In this document: positions 54,156 to 63,055 of the stretch, piece after piece | Position numbering within the stretch: position 1 is the stretch's first letter | Layout of the letters: every line of letters starts with the position of its first letter | NCBI RefSeq assembly: GCF_025685645.1 | Contig: NZ_JAGSYF010000002.1 | Coordinates: forward strand, 248,001-312,000 | Length of the DNA: 64,000 nucleotides | Origin: Edaphobacter bradus | GTDB taxonomy: Bacteria; Acidobacteriota; Terriglobia; Terriglobales; Acidobacteriaceae | Direction: 5' to 3' | Program-made: the position numbers and the translations under genes | Notes under the pieces: generated by a model | Told to the model about the DNA's origin: nothing | Database searches by the model: none | What the model saw: only the letters and a program-made list of their open reading frames with translations

Positions 54156-54921
54156 CCTTCCACCATGCGCCCTAACTCGCGCCGCGCAAAGAATCAACCT
54201 ATATACCTATGAGAACTATGCTCTAGTTCTTGATTGACGATTGGCCACAAGATAATTTTGACCATCGTGCCGTTCAAAATCAATCACTTATGGCCACCTG
54301 GCCCACTTTGTCTCGAATCGTTGCGATACCCCAATTAAGCAGTTTCGAGGGGTTGGGCAAAAATAGCCTAATCGTAGGCCGACCAGTATATCTATATCGC
54401 GGTCGGCCTTACGGCGCTCGCAGCATAACGCCAAATCGCCGGCATCTGGGACATCCAATAGCGATTCAGTACTCGATACTTGGCTGAAGTACGAACTTCG
54501 GCGTCGGCGATTAGGCCGACCTGTATAACGCAAGGCCAGCACAAATCGTAACGCCGTGTTGGTCCCGTGTAGCCGGCCAGTGTTTACCTATGCACCTGCT
54601 TCGGATTCCGGCGGACTCTCAACTGACGAGAACAGGCCAATGCACTCATCGAAGGCAGCGGACGCCCGATTGCTCCTCATATACGCCTTTGGTTTGAGTA
54701 ACTGCCGTATTGTCGGCAATACGGAAAGTACGAGTTCTTCGGTCCTCAGATGTTAGCTTGTCGGAAGGTTTGCTCGGAGTTGTGAAGCTTGGTTAGCGAA
54801 CGCATCACTAACTCGTCACCGATTCGTCACCAAAACTGAGCATTTTGGAGACGAATCGGAAGAGTCTAGGTCACGGAAAGTAAGGCAGGTAGAGGGTTAT
54901 ACAGCGCCTTCGTCAAATTTG
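54156..54921. other. Non-coding right arm of the element
   Basis: No gene was recognised. An AGGCCGACC inverted repeat (54376-54409) with a further direct copy at 54513-54521 lies here, then sequence resembling the region behind integrase genes (repeated tcgtcacc words near 54810-54830). Confidence 0.45.
54375..54527. repeat. TAGGCCGACCwGTATA repeats
   Basis: TAGGCCGACCAGTATA at 54375-54390 and TAGGCCGACCTGTATA at 54512-54527 are direct repeats with one difference. An inverted GGTCGGCCT at 54401-54409 completes a 9-bp stem with the first copy. Confidence 0.5.
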
Positions 54922-54963
54922 ACACGGTAGAGGTCAGCGGTTCGAATCCGCTCGTGCCTACCA
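54922..54963 (+). repeat. 42-bp direct repeat, right attachment site (tRNA 3' end)
   Basis: An exact copy of 44700-44741, exactly 10,222 bp away, ending with the tRNA T arm, acceptor strand and CCA. It marks the right end of the integrated element. A recombinase remnant overlaps it on the minus strand. Confidence 0.85.
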
Positions 54964-55296
54964 TCTTTTCAACGACATACGGTAACACTGCTCTAGCAGC
55001 GTCGCACTTGTGTCGTTACTTGTGTCGTAACCCTTAATTGTTGGCTTTCCCGGCACCTTGGCCGACAGCACGTTGACGGCTTCTCTGTTAGCTTCCTGCC
55101 GGACGTGGCTATAGTGCTCCAGCATCTTCCTCGAAACGTGACCGTCGAGTGCCATGATTGTGCTATCGCTGGCCTGTGACTCGGCAAGCTCGGTAATGGC
55201 GTGGTGACGTAGATCGTGAAAGCGAAGGTCAGCTAATGGCACTGCTCGTTGCGACAGCTGTCTGCCGGATTCTGCGCCTCCCGACATCGCGGACAC
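54958..55296 (-). pseudogene. Tyrosine recombinase C-terminal remnant
   Basis: The frame reads LRFHDLRHHAITELAESQ and then GHVSRKMLEHYSHVRQEANREAV. It contains the His-x-x-Arg, Gly-His and Tyr (EHYSH) elements of an integrase active site. The N-terminal two thirds are missing. Its stop codon lies inside the right attachment repeat, the same arrangement as the intact integrase at the left repeat, which suggests a second, decayed element to the right. Confidence 0.75.
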
Positions 55297-55425
55297 TGGA
55301 TCAACTGAGTGAAAGCAGCACTGCGTGTTTGGGTCCAGACAGCGCCTAGGGACTGTTGACCCCTCCGCGCATCCTGTGCGAGAATTTCGGTCCTATCGAG
55401 TAGATTCATGGATGATAGGTGGATC

Positions 55426-56577
55426 ATGACTCATGACGCGGCCGTTTTGAAGGCCCAAGAGATCGCCGGTCGCGTGCTGGCGCCATCCGCAGGGCAAAAC
55501 GACAAGGTGGGGCGATTCTCTACCGAGGCTGTCGAGGCGCTTGGTGAGTCTGGACTGCTTGGGCTGTTGCTACCCGTAGATTTTGGCGGTGCTGGGTTAG
55601 GTCCCGGCACGTTTGCCGTTGTGACGGCGACGCTCGCCGAGGCAGACGCTTCTGTCGCGATGGTCTACCTTATGCACATCCTCGGCACCGCGACTATCTT
55701 GGCAGCGCGCCCCGGCGCGGCTCGGGCGCTGACGCCCATACTGCAGGAGATTGGTGCGGGCCGCCATTTATCCACTCTCGCTATCAGTGAAGCCGGCTCG
55801 CGCAGTCATTTCTGGGCGCCTATATCCCGCGCACATCGGAATGGTGACGGCGTGCGCATAAGCGCCAAGAAATCGTGGGTGACCAGCGCTGGTCATGCGC
55901 AAAGCTATGTCGTTTCTTCGCTTGCCCCTGAAGGGGCGGGACCTACGGATTCGACCATCTATCTTCTTGCGGCGGAGACGCCCGGCCTTTCAGTTGCGGG
56001 GCCCTGGGACGGCATGGGACTTCGGGCCAACGCTTCTGCACCGATTGCGCTGGACGACTGCCAAGTCCCATCCGATTTTCAGCTTACTGATGACTGCGAG
56101 GGCTTTCCGACTATGCAAAACGTGGTGCTTCCGCTTTTCTGTTTGGGGACAGCAGCGGTGGCCTTGGGATTGTGCCGAGCGGCAGTCGCTGGAACTGTGT
56201 CGCACCTCAAAAGCGCGAAATTTGAGCACCTCGGCCAGAGCCTCGGCGAGAGCCTGCCTACCCTACGCGCGCAACTCGCGGCAATGCAGATTGACACCGA
56301 CGGGCTGTCGGCTCGCATCGACGATTTGATCGAGCATCTTGAGAAGCCGCGCGAGACGACCACGCTGCGCGTGCTTGAGACCAAAGCCGCTGCAGGCGAG
56401 GTCGCCATCAGCGTTACCTCAGCTGCAATGCGCGCTTGCGGCGGTGCGGCGTTCTCAAAGCATTTGAGCATCGAACGCCTGTTCCGCGATGCGCACGCGG
56501 GCGCTGTCATGGCACCAACGGGCGATGTTCTGCGCGAGTTCATCGGGAAGTCACTGTTGGGAATGCCGCTCTTCTGA
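55426..56577 (+). CDS. Acyl-CoA-dehydrogenase-like flavoprotein
   Basis: The protein has 383 residues from ATG 55426 (MTHDAAVLK). The three-domain acyl-CoA dehydrogenase fold is clear: ALGESGLLGLLLPVDFGGAGLG, AISEAGSRSHFWAPISRA (the beta domain that normally reads TEP-x-xGSD), ISAKKSWVTSAGHAQSYVV, and ACGGAAFSKHLSIERLFRDAHAGAVMAPTGDVLREFIG at the end. A general-base Glu of classical dehydrogenases is not evident. The gene may therefore belong to the DszC/SfnB-like flavin monooxygenase branch, which would fit the binding-protein gene 66 bp downstream. Confidence 0.75.
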   Translation: MTHDAAVLKAQEIAGRVLAPSAGQNDKVGRFSTEAVEALGESGLLGLLLPVDFGGAGLGPGTFAVVTATLAEADASVAMVYLMHILGTATILAARPGAARALTPILQEIGAGRHLSTLAISEAGSRSHFWAPISRAHRNGDGVRISAKKSWVTSAGHAQSYVVSSLAPEGAGPTDSTIYLLAAETPGLSVAGPWDGMGLRANASAPIALDDCQVPSDFQLTDDCEGFPTMQNVVLPLFCLGTAAVALGLCRAAVAGTVSHLKSAKFEHLGQSLGESLPTLRAQLAAMQIDTDGLSARIDDLIEHLEKPRETTTLRVLETKAAAGEVAISVTSAAMRACGGAAFSKHLSIERLFRDAHAGAVMAPTGDVLREFIGKSLLGMPLF

Positions 56578-56643
56578 GACCGGGCGCCTGCGAAAACAAA
56601 GAGAGTGTTTTCGTGAAACGCCGCTGACAGGAACTGGAGGCCT

Positions 56644-57498
56644 ATGAGCAAAACAATCTGGGTGGGAGCTGTTGCATACAATCCGAAAGTGGTTACGATT
56701 TGGGAGGGGATGCGGCGCTATTTTCACGAGGAAGCGCATCTTCCCGTGGAGATCGTACTATTTCAGAGCTACGAGGCGCAGGTCCTCGCGCTCCTCGCCC
56801 AACCGGGCGAGCCCGTGCCGCGTATCGATATTGCCTGGAACACAAACCTTGCCTACCTGCAGGCCGATGAATGGAGCGGCCATGCCTGTCGTGCGATCGC
56901 CATGCGCGACACCGATCTCGGCTGGATGACCAAGATTGTCGCGGTCACCGGAGGCCCCATTTCTACGCTCGCGGATTTGAAAAATCGGACGCTCGCGGTT
57001 GGCAGCCGAGACAGCGGACACGCAGCGATTCTTCCCGTTCACTTTTTGGAGCAGCAAGGCATGCGCGAGGGAAGGGACTACCGGACGCTGCGCTTCGACA
57101 GCGACGTAGGCAAACATGGTGATACAGGGACCAGCGAAGTGGAAGTGGTGCGCGCCGTCCTCGACGGGCGAGCCGACGCCGGCGCTATCGGCGGCCCCTT
57201 CTGGAACACTGTGCGCAACGAGCGCCTGGTGCCCGAAGGCGGCCTTCGTGAGATATGGTCCTCTCCGACCTACAATCATTGCATGTTCACGGCGAGGCCT
57301 GACCTCGACCTCGAACAGGAGCACCGGTTTGCCGAGGCGCTCTTAGCCATGAGCTACGACAACCCGGTTCATCGCTCCATACTCGACGCCGAAGGACTTC
57401 AGCGTTGGCTGCCGCCTCATGTTGATGGTTACGCTGCATTGCGGCAGGCCGCCGCCCAACAGGGATTCTTCGAGCGGCTATTTGCCAAGTCGGCGTGA
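56644..57498 (+). CDS. PhnD-like substrate-binding protein without a signal peptide
   Basis: The protein has 284 residues with GGAGG before the ATG. It starts directly with strand 1 (TIWVGAVAYNPKVVTIWEGMRRYF) and has the PhnD-type PRIDIAWNTNLAYLQ, LADLKNRTLAVGSRDSGHAAILP and EVEVVRAVLDGRADAGAIGGPFW motifs. Such proteins usually bind phosphonates or sulfonates for ABC import. No export signal or ABC transporter is nearby, so a cytosolic sensor or enzyme role is possible. It is likely co-transcribed with the flavoprotein gene. Confidence 0.7.
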   Translation: MSKTIWVGAVAYNPKVVTIWEGMRRYFHEEAHLPVEIVLFQSYEAQVLALLAQPGEPVPRIDIAWNTNLAYLQADEWSGHACRAIAMRDTDLGWMTKIVAVTGGPISTLADLKNRTLAVGSRDSGHAAILPVHFLEQQGMREGRDYRTLRFDSDVGKHGDTGTSEVEVVRAVLDGRADAGAIGGPFWNTVRNERLVPEGGLREIWSSPTYNHCMFTARPDLDLEQEHRFAEALLAMSYDNPVHRSILDAEGLQRWLPPHVDGYAALRQAAAQQGFFERLFAKSA

Positions 57499-57554
57499 GA
57501 GATGAGGCGATCTGGGTTTAGCCAACCGCAAGTTCGCTGGCACCTTGCCAACGG

Positions 57555-58583
57555 TCATGCGCAGTTAAAGATTCTTGCCAGCTTATTCACGTGTTCGCCT
57601 TCGCGGTCGAAGGCGCGGCGGACAGCCGCGAAGGCCTCGGAGAGAGGAAAAATTTCGTGCGTAACCAGCAGATCGGCATCTGCTGCTCCGACCGGATGCC
57701 AGTACACACCCTCGGCGGTAATGGTGACTTCCGGCACCAGATCGGCCCGAGTAACGGCTACACCTTCGCTGGCAGCACCACGCAACGCGATCCGCCGTAT
57801 GACTCGGTCTTCTGCCGCAATCTTCTCCTCGTCGAGGAATTGACGGAACTCCTCAGCCTCGGCATCTGTCGAGACAGTCGCCGCCAGCCTCACACGAAAA
57901 CCTAGCGAACGAGCGCGCTTGATACCTTCGCGTGCGCGCGCCCATGTGCCGGGCCCGCGATGGAGGTCGTGCAGCTTTGGCGTAGCGCTGTCCAAGCTGA
58001 TTTGCAGGACAATTCGATCGCGTGGCAACGCTCGCAAGCTTTCCGCACGTCGTCCGGTAAATAGCATTCCGTTGGTCAGCACTGTGGTCGGGGCGGCTAC
58101 TGCGCAAGCAGCCAGAATCTCGCCGATGTTTTCCAGCAGAAACGGCTCGCCTCCGGTCACGAAGATTTCTTTGACGCCAAGCCCCGGCGCTTCGTGAGCG
58201 ATCTGCTGTACACGTGCGAGCCCTAGTTCCCGTCGCGGCGCGACGGGCGATGAACGCACACAGCAGTAGTCGCAATGCAGGTTACAGTCGAAATTCGTGT
58301 AGAGCCAAAGCCGAGAGCCCACAGGCCGATTGCCTGCAGGGGATACCGGAAGTGCGCCGCACCGGAAGACCCACCGCGCGCGGCCTTTTTCAACCGTTAC
58401 TTCCAGCAGCGAATTCCCAGTGAACCGGCACCACGTTTCCAACCCAGGGCCAATGCTTTCGTCCTCACTGGCAAGGGCAACCAAATCCCCCGGGCGGCTA
58501 CGGCGCAGCACCGCGATCAACTCAGGTAGCAGGCCAGATGCGAACGTCTTTCGCCCAATGTCGAGATCGATGTCTGCCTTCAT
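57555..58583 (-). CDS. Radical SAM protein with a TusA-like N-terminal domain
   Basis: The protein has 342 residues. The first 75 or so (DLDIGRKTFASGLLPELIAVLRRSRPGDLVALAS) resemble a TusA/SirA-type sulfur-carrier fold, but without its usual Cys-Pro pair. The radical SAM core follows: CNLHCDYCC (4Fe-4S ligands), IFVTGGEPFLLENIGEI, TTVLTNGML and ISLDSATPKLHDLHRG. A short C-terminal region has a Cys (IFNCA). The substrate is unknown. It is the last gene of a minus-strand cluster that includes a DUF2064 glycosyltransferase often found with arsenosugar genes, but an arsenosugar role is not established. Confidence 0.75.
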   Translation of the reverse strand: MKADIDLDIGRKTFASGLLPELIAVLRRSRPGDLVALASEDESIGPGLETWCRFTGNSLLEVTVEKGRARWVFRCGALPVSPAGNRPVGSRLWLYTNFDCNLHCDYCCVRSSPVAPRRELGLARVQQIAHEAPGLGVKEIFVTGGEPFLLENIGEILAACAVAAPTTVLTNGMLFTGRRAESLRALPRDRIVLQISLDSATPKLHDLHRGPGTWARAREGIKRARSLGFRVRLAATVSTDAEAEEFRQFLDEEKIAAEDRVIRRIALRGAASEGVAVTRADLVPEVTITAEGVYWHPVGAADADLLVTHEIFPLSEAFAAVRRAFDREGEHVNKLARIFNCA

Positions 58584-58646
58584 CGGAATGCGCGGATTTT
58601 ACAGCTCCCAGAGGACTCGGAGAAAGCTTGGTCGTGTGAGCACGAA

Positions 58647-59384
58647 TTATTGTGCTTTCACCCAGGTATCCGAGCCCGTCACCTTAACAGACACATCCGA
58701 GATGAAGATGTGCAAGGGCTTGCCGTCGGCGGTGCCGCGATGCTCTGTTGAGATCAGCAGAGGACCCGCCTTTTTATAGCCTGCCCACGTCGCAGTGACG
58801 AGTTGCGGTGCTTTGGGCCCACCCCGATGATAGACCATCTCCTTGACTCGGTTGTCAGGACCGACGTAAAGCTCCCAGGTATCTCCAGGCGTATAGCCGC
58901 CAACCTCCTTCGGATATTTCACCACCACCCGCTTGGCCGAGCCCGCTCCCTGCGGCAATTTTTGCATGCCGTCATCGGTCACATTGGCGCTGGTGTCCCA
59001 GTAGGCATGGAAGGGGAACAGGAGCCAATAGTTATCGTTGACGAAAGACGGAGCAATTTGGTCCTTCACGTCGGCAGGTGCGCTGTTCAGCTGAGACAGA
59101 ACAAAGCTAGCCTTGACCGGCTTGCCGTCCTTATCCTTTCCTTCGTAGGAAACCTTGCCGGTCTTGGGCTCCCATTCCCACACGTGAGCAGCCTTGAAGA
59201 GTCCTGTGATTTCCCCATTCCAGGTGTAGCGGATCGCCTCAACCTGCCCGTAGGAATCGATGCCATACGCTTTGGCGATTTGTTCGAGAATTGGCGGGCG
59301 TTTCTGCGCCCAGCAGTTGGGAGCAAGGACCAGCACAGCGAAAGCCAGAAGACGAATCACCGACCAACAGCTCGATTTTGTCAT
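58647..59384 (-). CDS. Small exported protein of unknown function
   Basis: The protein has 245 residues from ATG 59384 with AGGGGGA upstream and a Sec signal (VIRLLAFAVLVLAPNCWAQ). The mature part is beta-rich, resembling outer-membrane lipoprotein-sorting or lipoprotein-carrier folds (HVWEWEPKTGKVSYEGKDKDGKPVKASFVL, VVVKYPKEVGGYTPGDTWELYVGPDNRVKEMVY). A defined family was not assigned. It lies between the radical SAM gene and the mannosyltransferase gene on the same strand. Confidence 0.6.
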   Translation of the reverse strand: MTKSSCWSVIRLLAFAVLVLAPNCWAQKRPPILEQIAKAYGIDSYGQVEAIRYTWNGEITGLFKAAHVWEWEPKTGKVSYEGKDKDGKPVKASFVLSQLNSAPADVKDQIAPSFVNDNYWLLFPFHAYWDTSANVTDDGMQKLPQGAGSAKRVVVKYPKEVGGYTPGDTWELYVGPDNRVKEMVYHRGGPKAPQLVTATWAGYKKAGPLLISTEHRGTADGKPLHIFISDVSVKVTGSDTWVKAQ

Positions 59385-59449
59385 CGAAGTCCCCCTCTTT
59401 AGATTGAACGAACGTTGTCTAGTATGGCGGAGCGACAAAACTATACTCC

Positions 59450-60742
59450 TTAGTCTGATAGAGCGCCAGCGTGCTCGCGTTCCCTCCCACGGCGCAACCA
59501 GATGATTGCAACAGCTATTGCCACGCATCCATATTCCAGCAGCATTACCCAGCCAGGAAGCGGCCCCCACGGACGCCCAAGTGTGCGCAGGTGCCAAACA
59601 ACGTAGGTGGGGATAATGCTCACAGTCCAGACGATGATCAGCAGCGCCGAGACCGACGTCAGAAATGGCAGCAGCCAGAGAAGGTACCATGGGAATACAG
59701 CGGGTGCGCACAAAAGAGATGCTGCCATTGGCCAGGCTAATACGTCTGGAGACCACTCGGGCGCTGCGCTTCTTAGCCACGTTGCAGTCACTAATCCGAC
59801 GAGCACTGCCAGCCCAGCTAGCAACTGCGGAGGCGCCACCTGATCGAGTGCTGCAAACACGGGACCATTAAAGCGCCAATTCTGCACGTACGTTCCAAGC
59901 GAGCCGATCGGAATGCGGCCGTGATTAAGAAATGGCGCGTACAGGAGTCCGAGCACGGCTGCCGCCAGCGCAGCGTCGCGAATGCGAACCCGCTTCCAGT
60001 AGAGGGGCAAGAGTACGATCGGCAGAAATTTCACTGCTACAGCTAGCCCAAGTGCGACAGCCGCAGTCGCCCGCCATCGGCGTCCGAGCGCAGCGGCGGA
60101 CACCAGCAACAATAGCGCGCCAACAATATCAATGTGACCGCTTCCCGCCACCTCAACGGCTAACAATGGGTTCCAGGCGTACGCCAGAACCAGGTGCGCT
60201 GCCCGCCGGCTACAACGCAAGACATCGAGCAACACGAGAACAATTGCCAAGTCGCAAATTACAAATGCTACTTTCAGTGCAAATGTAGATTCGTGAATGG
60301 CGGTTACGGCGCGGAAGAATAGCTGCGCCCCCGCAGGATATGGGCTCGGTAGATCCGGGTTGTTTAAATTGCGGGTTTCCAGGGTATGCAGCCCCTTAGC
60401 GGCAGGATCGCTGGGAACGACTATATATGGGTTATAGCCGAGCCTCTGCAGGCGTCCATCCCAAACATATCGATAGATATCCTCGTCGGCCCCTGGGGAC
60501 ACACGAAGAAATTCAATGCGCCACACGGCAGCCAGAACGAGCCCAATGACGACAGCGCGTCGGGAGAATCTTGGAGTAGCGAAAAACTCACGGATCGCTA
60601 AGAGGTACGCGATGCCCGCAAGCGTCAAAGAGGCCATGAAGTACGGTCCACCCCTATCGCCGAAGTTGCGTGAGCAGATCGTTAGCGCCAGACACAACGT
60701 GGTGCCGAGTATGTACACTCTCCACGTCGGGGTGATCTTCAC
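59450..60742 (-). CDS. GT-C fold mannosyltransferase-like membrane protein
   Basis: The start at GTG 60742 overlaps the previous gene's stop (GTGA) and has AGGAGA behind it; the longer GTG at 60787 is less likely. The 430-residue protein has about 11-12 membrane helices. The first loop carries GADEDIYRYVWDGRLQRLGYNPY, the acidic catalytic loop of GT-C enzymes using polyprenyl-phosphate sugars. It closely matches alpha-1,6-mannosyltransferase-type proteins. Together with the GT2 enzyme, which could make dolichyl/polyprenyl-phosphate mannose, it may build a surface glycan or glycolipid. Confidence 0.75.
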   Translation of the reverse strand: MKITPTWRVYILGTTLCLALTICSRNFGDRGGPYFMASLTLAGIAYLLAIREFFATPRFSRRAVVIGLVLAAVWRIEFLRVSPGADEDIYRYVWDGRLQRLGYNPYIVVPSDPAAKGLHTLETRNLNNPDLPSPYPAGAQLFFRAVTAIHESTFALKVAFVICDLAIVLVLLDVLRCSRRAAHLVLAYAWNPLLAVEVAGSGHIDIVGALLLLVSAAALGRRWRATAAVALGLAVAVKFLPIVLLPLYWKRVRIRDAALAAAVLGLLYAPFLNHGRIPIGSLGTYVQNWRFNGPVFAALDQVAPPQLLAGLAVLVGLVTATWLRSAAPEWSPDVLAWPMAASLLCAPAVFPWYLLWLLPFLTSVSALLIIVWTVSIIPTYVVWHLRTLGRPWGPLPGWVMLLEYGCVAIAVAIIWLRRGREREHAGALSD

Positions 60743-61470
60743 AATTCTCCTCTGCCCGTCCGTAATTGTGCCGCCGCAAGCTCCCACTCTTTAAGCCACA
60801 TCGCCGTGCGTGGCGCTCTTGCCGGAGCCAAACGCAACTCAGCTGCCAGCCGAGTCAGGTCTTCAGCTACATCAACATCGTAAAAAGGCTCTGCGAAACC
60901 TACAGAAAGCGCAAGAGCTCGTGCGCGCGATAGGAGTGTCTCCAGCGCGCTGCTGGCGCCCATTCCGTCGCGTGCGAAAAGGGTAGGATGGGAAGCCTTT
61001 GCCCCTACAAGATAGTAACCTCCGTCATGCGTTGGTCCGACGACCACGTCATGCGCGGCCAGCATTTCGAATGCGTCTTCGAGCACGGAACGCGGCAGGT
61101 GTGGGCTGTCGCTGTTGAAGGCAATGGTGCGCCGTTGATGATCTTCCGCGAAGTGCGCAAACACCGAAGTAAGGCCTGCAGCAAGGCCCTCACCCTTCTG
61201 TGCAACGACGCATGCTCCGTTACCTGCCAAACAAGCCAGTTCGTTGACATCGGATTCCGGGCACATGATGGCAACCTCTACGCTGCCCAATGATCGCGCT
61301 AGTTCCAGTGTGTCGTCCAAAAGACACCGATAAAACGCGGTGACGGCTTGAACAGGAAGGCTCGAAGCCAAACGGGTCTTGACCACGCCCGGCCTCGGCG
61401 CCTTCGCCATGATGACCAATACGCGGTCGCTGCGCTGCGTACGCACCACGGTCTGGATTGAAGATTCCAT
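60739..61470 (-). CDS. DUF2064 / TIGR04282-type glycosyltransferase
   Basis: The protein has 243 residues. The GT-A-like nucleotide-binding core is recognisable: VLVIMAKAPRPGVVKTRLA, IAFNSDSPHLPRSVL, VVGPTHDGGYYLVGAKASHPTLF and the C-terminal FYDVDVAEDLTRLA. TIGR04282 was named for arsenosugar gene clusters but is widespread outside them. The gene overlaps the GT-C gene by four bases, so the two are translationally coupled. Confidence 0.8.
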   Translation of the reverse strand: MESSIQTVVRTQRSDRVLVIMAKAPRPGVVKTRLASSLPVQAVTAFYRCLLDDTLELARSLGSVEVAIMCPESDVNELACLAGNGACVVAQKGEGLAAGLTSVFAHFAEDHQRRTIAFNSDSPHLPRSVLEDAFEMLAAHDVVVGPTHDGGYYLVGAKASHPTLFARDGMGASSALETLLSRARALALSVGFAEPFYDVDVAEDLTRLAAELRLAPARAPRTAMWLKEWELAAAQLRTGRGEL

Positions 61471-61486
61471 AGAATTTGACGCGGCG

Positions 61487-62182
61487 TTACTCGGGCGTTC
61501 TTCGATGCCCGAAATAATATCGCACGATCAGGCTGAGGGTGAACCAAGCGGCACCGACCGTACCCTTCAGCGTGCCGCTGATCTTCGATTTTCCGATGCG
61601 CGGGTAGTAACTCACGGGGACTTCAACCACGCGGAATCCAGCCAGGATACCTTTGAGGATTATCTCAACGGCCCAGCCATAAGTGGTCTCTTCGAGGGCG
61701 AGCGAGCGAAGTACCTCAGCGCGGCCAGCACGAAACGGGCCGAGATCACTGATCTTCAAGCCGTACAAAATACGGATCAGGCTGGCCGCGAGACGGTTAC
61801 CAAAAACGGCATGCCAGGGTAGCGCGCCAGGGATGCGCTGCCTCCCAAGCCGTGAACCAAACGTAATGTCTGCGCGGCTTTCCATGATGGGAGCCAATAG
61901 AATCGGCAGCTCAGAGGGGCGATCGCTGTAGTCGCCATCGAGGAACACGACGACGTCAGGCGCGTTGGCAGTCGCGAGTCCCGTCAGACAGGCGCGCCCA
62001 TATCCGCGGCGAGGTTCCCGAACGACGCGGGCTCCCATACTTACGGCGATTTCGGGTGTCCCGTCATTCGAGTTGCTGTCAACAACGATGACTTCCGTCG
62101 TTAGGTCGGACGGAAGATCCGCTAGAACGCGCTCAATCGCCTGCGCCTCATTGTGGGTGGGAATGATGACGGACACTCTCAT
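61487..62182 (-). CDS. Family 2 glycosyltransferase (polyprenyl-phosphate sugar synthase type)
   Basis: The protein has 231 residues. The GT2 signature is clear: VSVIIPTHNEAQAIERVLADLP, VIVVDSNSNDGTPEIAVS, VVFLDGDYSDRPSELPILL (DxD motif) and DLGPFRAGRAEVLRSLALEETTYGWAVEIILKG. The C-terminal hydrophobic segment (WFTLSLIVRYYF) could anchor it to the membrane. It probably transfers a sugar from a nucleotide donor to polyprenyl phosphate, supplying the GT-C enzyme. It is 15 bases from the DoxX gene. Confidence 0.85.
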   Translation of the reverse strand: MRVSVIIPTHNEAQAIERVLADLPSDLTTEVIVVDSNSNDGTPEIAVSMGARVVREPRRGYGRACLTGLATANAPDVVVFLDGDYSDRPSELPILLAPIMESRADITFGSRLGRQRIPGALPWHAVFGNRLAASLIRILYGLKISDLGPFRAGRAEVLRSLALEETTYGWAVEIILKGILAGFRVVEVPVSYYPRIGKSKISGTLKGTVGAAWFTLSLIVRYYFGHRRTPE

Positions 62183-62197
62183 GTTGACTTGGCCCGA

Positions 62198-62692
62198 TCA
62201 CCACCACGGAGAAGATGGCCACCGTTGCGACAGCCACGCGTCAACGCCCCATCTCCGGCCGGCGCGTCCGATAGCGAGCCCAAGGCATGCCAGCACCGAA
62301 ACCAGCAGTTCCCAAATCCACGAGGTACCCAACTCCGAAATCCAAAGGCTGCCGAGAAACAGAAAAGCCACAAATGCGGCCGGGCGTGTGAGCAGACCGA
62401 TGACGAGCAGGATACCGAGAGAGATCTCGATCATGGACTGCATAGGAGCCGCTACCGCGGCGTGATTTGCCGCCAGGCCCATCACCGCCTTCCACGCAGC
62501 AGGCGAATGACTCGCCTTGATATAGAAGTTGATCAGGCCCGCGTAACCCGCAGGGGTGTAGAGGCCTTTCCCCCGATTCTCGAAAAAGACCGACAGGAAC
62601 ATTGCGCCAAGCGTCACACGAACCAGCGCCAGCCCAATTGCCGCTTCCCGTCCATTGATCAACTCTGGAGTTGGGTTTGCGTACCTCGTCAT
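62198..62692 (-). CDS. DoxX-family membrane protein
   Basis: The protein has 164 residues from ATG 62692; the longer frame upstream is not needed. Four hydrophobic segments (ALVRVTLGAMFLSVFF, FYIKASHSPAAWKAVMG, SMIEISLGILLVIGLLTRPAAFVAFLFL, WIWELLVSVLACLGLAIG) and the LLTRPAAF loop are typical of DoxX/DoxD-like proteins. The function in this cluster is unknown. It is the first gene of the minus-strand glycosyltransferase cluster. Confidence 0.75.
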   Translation of the reverse strand: MTRYANPTPELINGREAAIGLALVRVTLGAMFLSVFFENRGKGLYTPAGYAGLINFYIKASHSPAAWKAVMGLAANHAAVAAPMQSMIEISLGILLVIGLLTRPAAFVAFLFLGSLWISELGTSWIWELLVSVLACLGLAIGRAGRRWGVDAWLSQRWPSSPWW

Positions 62693-63055
62693 CGTCGACC
62701 TCGTGTCCAGTTTGCGAATGCAGACGCAAGAGCCATGGTGCCCATCTTCTCTATGGAGCAGCAATCAGATATCTTAGGCCATTCTCCCGTTTCTTGCCAC
62801 TGTATTGGCAAAGCCATTTCAGTTACATCAGTCGGCGTGAAGCGGGGTTGCCCAGGCCCACAAGATCAAGCTGGGCCTCGCCCCATGCGTGGTGCAGGCG
62901 TGCGGTTATGCGGACGTACTCGAAAGTATGCGGCAATGGCGATATTTCAAGCCACCGCGACCACGAATCAAGTCCGATGCGCGAGCGCTTGTCGCACGCT
63001 CAGTTTCACTGCCATGCGTTTCAAGCCCTCTTTCAACCATTCAGCGCTAGGTGCT
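62693..63055. other. Region without recognised genes
   Basis: Upstream of the DoxX gene; nothing was recognised on either strand. Confidence 0.4.
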
